Below, in pieces: positions 61,514-64,000 of a DNA stretch of 64,000 nucleotides (its first letter is position 1; each line of letters begins with the position of its first letter). Below the pieces are notes generated by a model. That model saw only the letters and a program-made list of their open reading frames with translations. It was not told the origin of the DNA and ran no database searches. Both the position numbers and the translations under genes were made by a program. Location: assembly GCF_023023025.1 (NCBI RefSeq), contig NZ_CP095481.1:806001-870000 (forward strand), in the 5' to 3' direction. The stretch comes from Amycolatopsis sp. WQ 127309 (GTDB lineage Bacteria > Actinomycetota > Actinomycetes > Mycobacteriales > Pseudonocardiaceae).

Positions 61514-61680
61514 CTGCAAATTGCACGTCGTGGTCATCTGCCGTTAACCCGTTAGGCCTAACTCTCGCAATCGGTATCAAAGACATGCCGGAATCCGCGT
61601 AATGCGCGGGCACCTGCGCACTTACATACACGTGAGGGTGCACCTGCACGGAAACTGCCACCTCCGTGAAGGTGCCGCGG
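61514..61680 (+). promoter_or_regulatory. Regulatory region of the XRE gene
   Basis: It contains CTGCAAATTGCA (61514-61525), identical to the core at 15557, and the perfect palindrome GTTAGGCCTAAC (61551-61562). CACGG...TGCCACCT...CCGTG (61648-61668) is a hairpin whose loop matches the GCCACCT loops of the tandem elements before the GGDEF gene. These are good candidates for autoregulation by the XRE protein or for a leader RNA. Confidence 0.45.
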
Positions 61681-61705
61681 GAGGAACACGGCAGGGGACA
61701 TTGAT

Positions 61706-62176
61706 GTGCTGATCGACGCCGAGGACTACCAGCGGATACTCGGAGACGAGCTCCGCAAGCTCAGGCGCAGCCGAGGCTGGACGCGCAAGGAGCTGAACCA
61801 GCACCTGCAGAGCGAGATCTCGCTGCAGACGCTGGCCACCTACGAACTGGGCACCAGACAGTGTTCCGTGGTGCGGCTGGTCGAGCTGTGCGTCGCGATG
61901 GACGAGCTGCCCCAGGACCTGCTGGCCAAGGTGCACCGGCGGGTGTTCGTCGACGAGCCCGGCCGGGTCCGCGTCGACCTGCGCAAGGTCGTCGCCGACG
62001 CGCCGCCCGAACTGCTTCCCCTGCGCCGCTGGGCCGAAGACCGCCTCCGCACGGCCGGTGAGCACGGCCCCGGCGAGGTCGCCCTCGACCTGCCCGCCCT
62101 GGAGCGGATGGCGGAGCTCTGCGAACTGCCCACTGTGGACCTGATCGCCAGCCTCCGCCGCTACGTCTCCCGCTGA
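61706..62176 (+). CDS. XRE-family helix-turn-helix regulator
   Basis: Predicted 156 aa from GTG 61706, with AGGGGA upstream. The N-terminal Cro/CI-type HTH reads ELRKLRRSRGWTRKELNQHL...SLQTLATYELGTRQCSVVRLVELCVAM (about 10-65). An acidic C-terminal part of about 90 residues of unknown fold follows (PPELLPLRRWAEDRL). It resembles pleiotropic actinobacterial developmental regulators in layout. Palindromes in its own leader suggest autoregulation. A long palindrome follows the stop. Confidence 0.87.
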   Translation: MLIDAEDYQRILGDELRKLRRSRGWTRKELNQHLQSEISLQTLATYELGTRQCSVVRLVELCVAMDELPQDLLAKVHRRVFVDEPGRVRVDLRKVVADAPPELLPLRRWAEDRLRTAGEHGPGEVALDLPALERMAELCELPTVDLIASLRRYVSR

Positions 62177-62187
62177 TCCCCGAAAGC

Positions 62188-62236
62188 CGTGAAGGGCACC
62201 CCCAGGGACTCAACAGCCCTGAGGGTGCCCTTCACG
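62188..62236. terminator. Nested inverted repeat between XRE and monooxygenase genes
   Basis: CGTGAAGGGCACCC (62188-62201) pairs with GGGTGCCCTTCACG (62223-62236), and inside CAGGG (62203-62207) pairs with CCCTG (62217-62221). It lies between two convergent genes, 11 bp after one stop and 11 bp before the other. Probable bidirectional terminator. Confidence 0.8.
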
Positions 62237-62247
62237 ACAGATCGGGT

Positions 62248-63705
62248 TCAGCCGACGAGGTAGTCCTCGCGCCGCACCTTTCGCGTGTCGAGCCAGTAGC
62301 GCCAGGTGAACCCGGGCCAGATCGTCCGGTTGACGCCTTTCGCGTCCAGGTACCAGCTCTTGCAGCCGCCGCGGGTCCAGATGCCCTTCGCGAGCTTGCG
62401 CTGGATCCGCGTGTTGAACCGCTCCTGCACCTCGGCCTTCGGCTCGATCGCCCGGCCGCCCGCGAGCCGCAGCGCCTCGGCGACGTAGGAGATCTGCGCC
62501 TCGATCATGAACACCACCGAGTTGTGGCCGAGACCGGTGTTCGGGCCGAGCAGGAAGAACAGGTTCGGGAAGCCGGCGACGGTGATCCCGAGGTGCGTCC
62601 GCATCCCCTCGGTCGCCCACTCCTTGCCGAGGTTGCGCCCGTCGCGGCCGACGATCTCCAGGTCGTCGAAGGCGTCGGAGACGTGGAAACCGGTGCCGTA
62701 GACGATCGCGTCGACCTCGTGCTCGACCCCGGCCGCGTCGACGACGCTGTGCTCGCGGACCTCCCGGACGCCGTCGGTCACGACGTCGACGTTGTCCCGC
62801 GCGAGCGCCGGGTAGTAGTCGTTCGAGATGAGCACGCGCTTGCAGCCCATGGTGTAGTCCGGCGTGACCTTGCGGCGCAGCACCGGGTCCTGGATGGCCT
62901 GGTCGATGTTGCGCTTGGCCAGGCGCTGGCCGATCTTCATCATCCACGTCTGGCCGTTGAAGCCGATGGCGCGCGCCTCGAGCGTCCAGTAGAGGAAGTT
63001 GCGGTAGGCGCGCTGGGCGAGCGGGAACGCCTTGAACAGCGTCCGCGCGCGGCCGGACATCTCGTGGTCGGCCTTCGGCATGATCCACGGCGGCGTGCGC
63101 TGGAACAGCGTCAGCTGCCCGGCCTCCGGCGCGATCCGCGGCACGAACTGGACGGCGCTGGCGCCGGTGCCGATCACCGCGACCCGCTTGCCCGCGAGGT
63201 CGACGTCGTGGCGCCACCGCGCGGAGTGGAACGCCGGGCCCGCGAAGTTCTCGATGCCCGGCAGCTCCGGGATCTGCGGCAGGTGCAGCGCCCCGACGCC
63301 GGCGACCAGTGCCTGACCCGCGAACTCGTCGCCGCCCCTCGTGGCGACGTGCCAGCGGTTCTCCTCGCCGTCCCAGCGGGCCCCGGTCATCTCCTGGCCG
63401 AAGCGGATGAACCGGCGCAGGTCGTGCTTGTCGGCCACCTCGCGCATGTAGCGCCAGATCTCCGGCTGCGGCGAATACGCCCGCGACCAGCCGGGGTTCT
63501 GCTCGAAGGAGAACGAGTACATGTGCGACGGGATGTCGCAGGCGCACCCCGGGTAGCTGTTGTCGCGCCACGTGCCACCGACGTCGTGCGCCTTCTCGAG
63601 GATGACGAAGTCGTCGCGCCCCTCCTTGCGCAGCTGGATCGCCATGCCGAGACCGGAGAACCCGGTCCCGACGATGACGACCCCGGTCTCCGTGCGGTTG
63701 CCCAT
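62248..63705 (-). CDS. FAD/NADPH-dependent Baeyer-Villiger-type monooxygenase
   Basis: Predicted 485 aa. The FAD Rossmann motif is VIVGTGFSGLGMAIQL, the BVMO fingerprint FxGxxxHxxxW appears as FAGPAFHSARW, and the NADPH motif is VIGTGASAVQFVP. DVGGTWRDNSYPGCACD is the conserved flavin-site block of BVMOs. It inserts oxygen next to a ketone to give an ester or lactone; the substrate is unknown, though steroid or cyclic ketones are common for this group. It is divergent from a TetR gene with two palindromes between them, so regulation by that TetR is likely. Confidence 0.93.
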   Translation of the reverse strand: MGNRTETGVVIVGTGFSGLGMAIQLRKEGRDDFVILEKAHDVGGTWRDNSYPGCACDIPSHMYSFSFEQNPGWSRAYSPQPEIWRYMREVADKHDLRRFIRFGQEMTGARWDGEENRWHVATRGGDEFAGQALVAGVGALHLPQIPELPGIENFAGPAFHSARWRHDVDLAGKRVAVIGTGASAVQFVPRIAPEAGQLTLFQRTPPWIMPKADHEMSGRARTLFKAFPLAQRAYRNFLYWTLEARAIGFNGQTWMMKIGQRLAKRNIDQAIQDPVLRRKVTPDYTMGCKRVLISNDYYPALARDNVDVVTDGVREVREHSVVDAAGVEHEVDAIVYGTGFHVSDAFDDLEIVGRDGRNLGKEWATEGMRTHLGITVAGFPNLFFLLGPNTGLGHNSVVFMIEAQISYVAEALRLAGGRAIEPKAEVQERFNTRIQRKLAKGIWTRGGCKSWYLDAKGVNRTIWPGFTWRYWLDTRKVRREDYLVG

Positions 63706-63743
63706 GACCTGCCTCCCGGTTTCCTGTTACCCGTCGTCCAGCT

Positions 63744-63769
63744 TACTCAGAGTAGGTTACTACCGGTAG
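63744..63769. promoter_or_regulatory. Tandem palindromes between monooxygenase and TetR genes
   Basis: TACTC-A-GAGTA (63744-63754) and CTACCGGTAG (63760-63769) are perfect palindromes in the 74-bp divergent region. They are candidate operators through which the TetR protein at 63780 represses itself and the monooxygenase. Confidence 0.6.
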
Positions 63770-63779
63770 AGTGTTGCCC

Positions 63780-64000
63780 GTGACCACCGCCAAGCGCAAG
63801 CGCATGCCCCGGGCCGAGCGGATGCGGCAGATGATCGACGTCGCCGAGCAGGTCTTTTCGGCGCGCGGCTACGCGGCGGCGTCCATGGACGAGATCGCCG
63901 AGCTGGTGGGCGTCTCGAAGCCGATGCTCTACGAGTACTTCAACTCGAAGGAAGGCCTGCTCCTGGCCTGCATCCAGGAGTCGCGCGCGGTCCTGCGGGA
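63780..64000 (+). CDS. TetR/AcrR-family regulator, partial
   Basis: The first 73 or so residues are in the window and the gene continues past the right edge. GTG 63780 begins MTTAKRKRMPRAERMRQMIDVAEQVFSARGYAAASMDEIAELVGVSKPMLYEYFNSKEGLLLACIQESRAVLR, a complete TetR HTH. The ligand-binding domain is not visible. It is divergent from the Baeyer-Villiger monooxygenase and is its probable repressor. Confidence 0.9.
   Translation, partial: MTTAKRKRMPRAERMRQMIDVAEQVFSARGYAAASMDEIAELVGVSKPMLYEYFNSKEGLLLACIQESRAVLR

Overview
The window is a GC-rich actinobacterial chromosome segment, most like Amycolatopsis or another Pseudonocardiaceae member. The evidence is the strong third-position G/C bias, frequent GTG/TTG starts, a complete conservon (histidine kinase, roadblock, DUF742, GTPase), an LCP wall-assembly protein, F420-type oxidoreductases and many TetR/LacI/DeoR regulators. 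This assignment is inference from content. I see no rRNA, tRNA, CRISPR array, transposase or large biosynthetic cluster.

Left part (1-12 kb): a partial deazaflavin-type nitroreductase, a coiled-coil protein, and a lower-GC single-TM gene sitting exactly between two perfect 54-bp direct repeats. Then come an acyl-CoA ligase and a mosaic of small enzymes and regulators (epoxide hydrolase, RibD/DHFR-like, F420-dependent oxidoreductase plus SRPBCC partner, HxlR, GNATs, cupin, AraC/GlxA, TetR).

Sugar region (11.4-32.6 kb): a secreted beta-propeller, a secreted GH31 glycosidase, an FGGY kinase with divergent LacI regulator, an MFS exporter, two secreted hydrolases, a DeoR regulator, and an ABC sugar importer operon (binding lipoprotein, two permeases, ATPase, DUF5107 mutarotase-like protein). 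A second operon (SIS isomerase, PfkB kinase, class II aldolase) follows. Promoters with good -35/-10 boxes can be read for GH31, the ABC operon and the SIS operon. The first two share direct repeats of TGCGYGAAAS about 41-42 nt apart, which suggests one regulon. The enzyme set resembles amino-sugar/tagatose-phosphate catabolism, but the first kinase and a deacetylase are missing.

Middle (32.7-44.5 kb): small proteins, a degenerate SDR with a divergent LysR regulator, a secreted lytic transglycosylase, a short YidC paralogue, a membrane metallophosphoesterase, DUF998 plus alpha/beta hydrolase, a macro-domain protein, and HAD and NUDIX hydrolases. The conservon lies at 44.5-48.5 kb.

Right part (49-64 kb): a leaderless-looking TetR gene, a TenA-like protein, a FadD15-type ligase, an SDR, an MFS transporter, and a membrane GGDEF protein preceded by three tandem hairpins that display anti-Shine-Dalgarno sequence. 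After a frameshifted gene remnant come an unusual phospholipase A2 fused to a multi-pass acyltransferase-like membrane domain, an LCP protein, an XRE regulator, a Baeyer-Villiger-type monooxygenase and a truncated TetR gene.

A recurring theme is long near-perfect palindromes at gene ends, in at least four sequence families. Two families occur twice, and one of these encodes the C-terminal tails of two unrelated TetR proteins.
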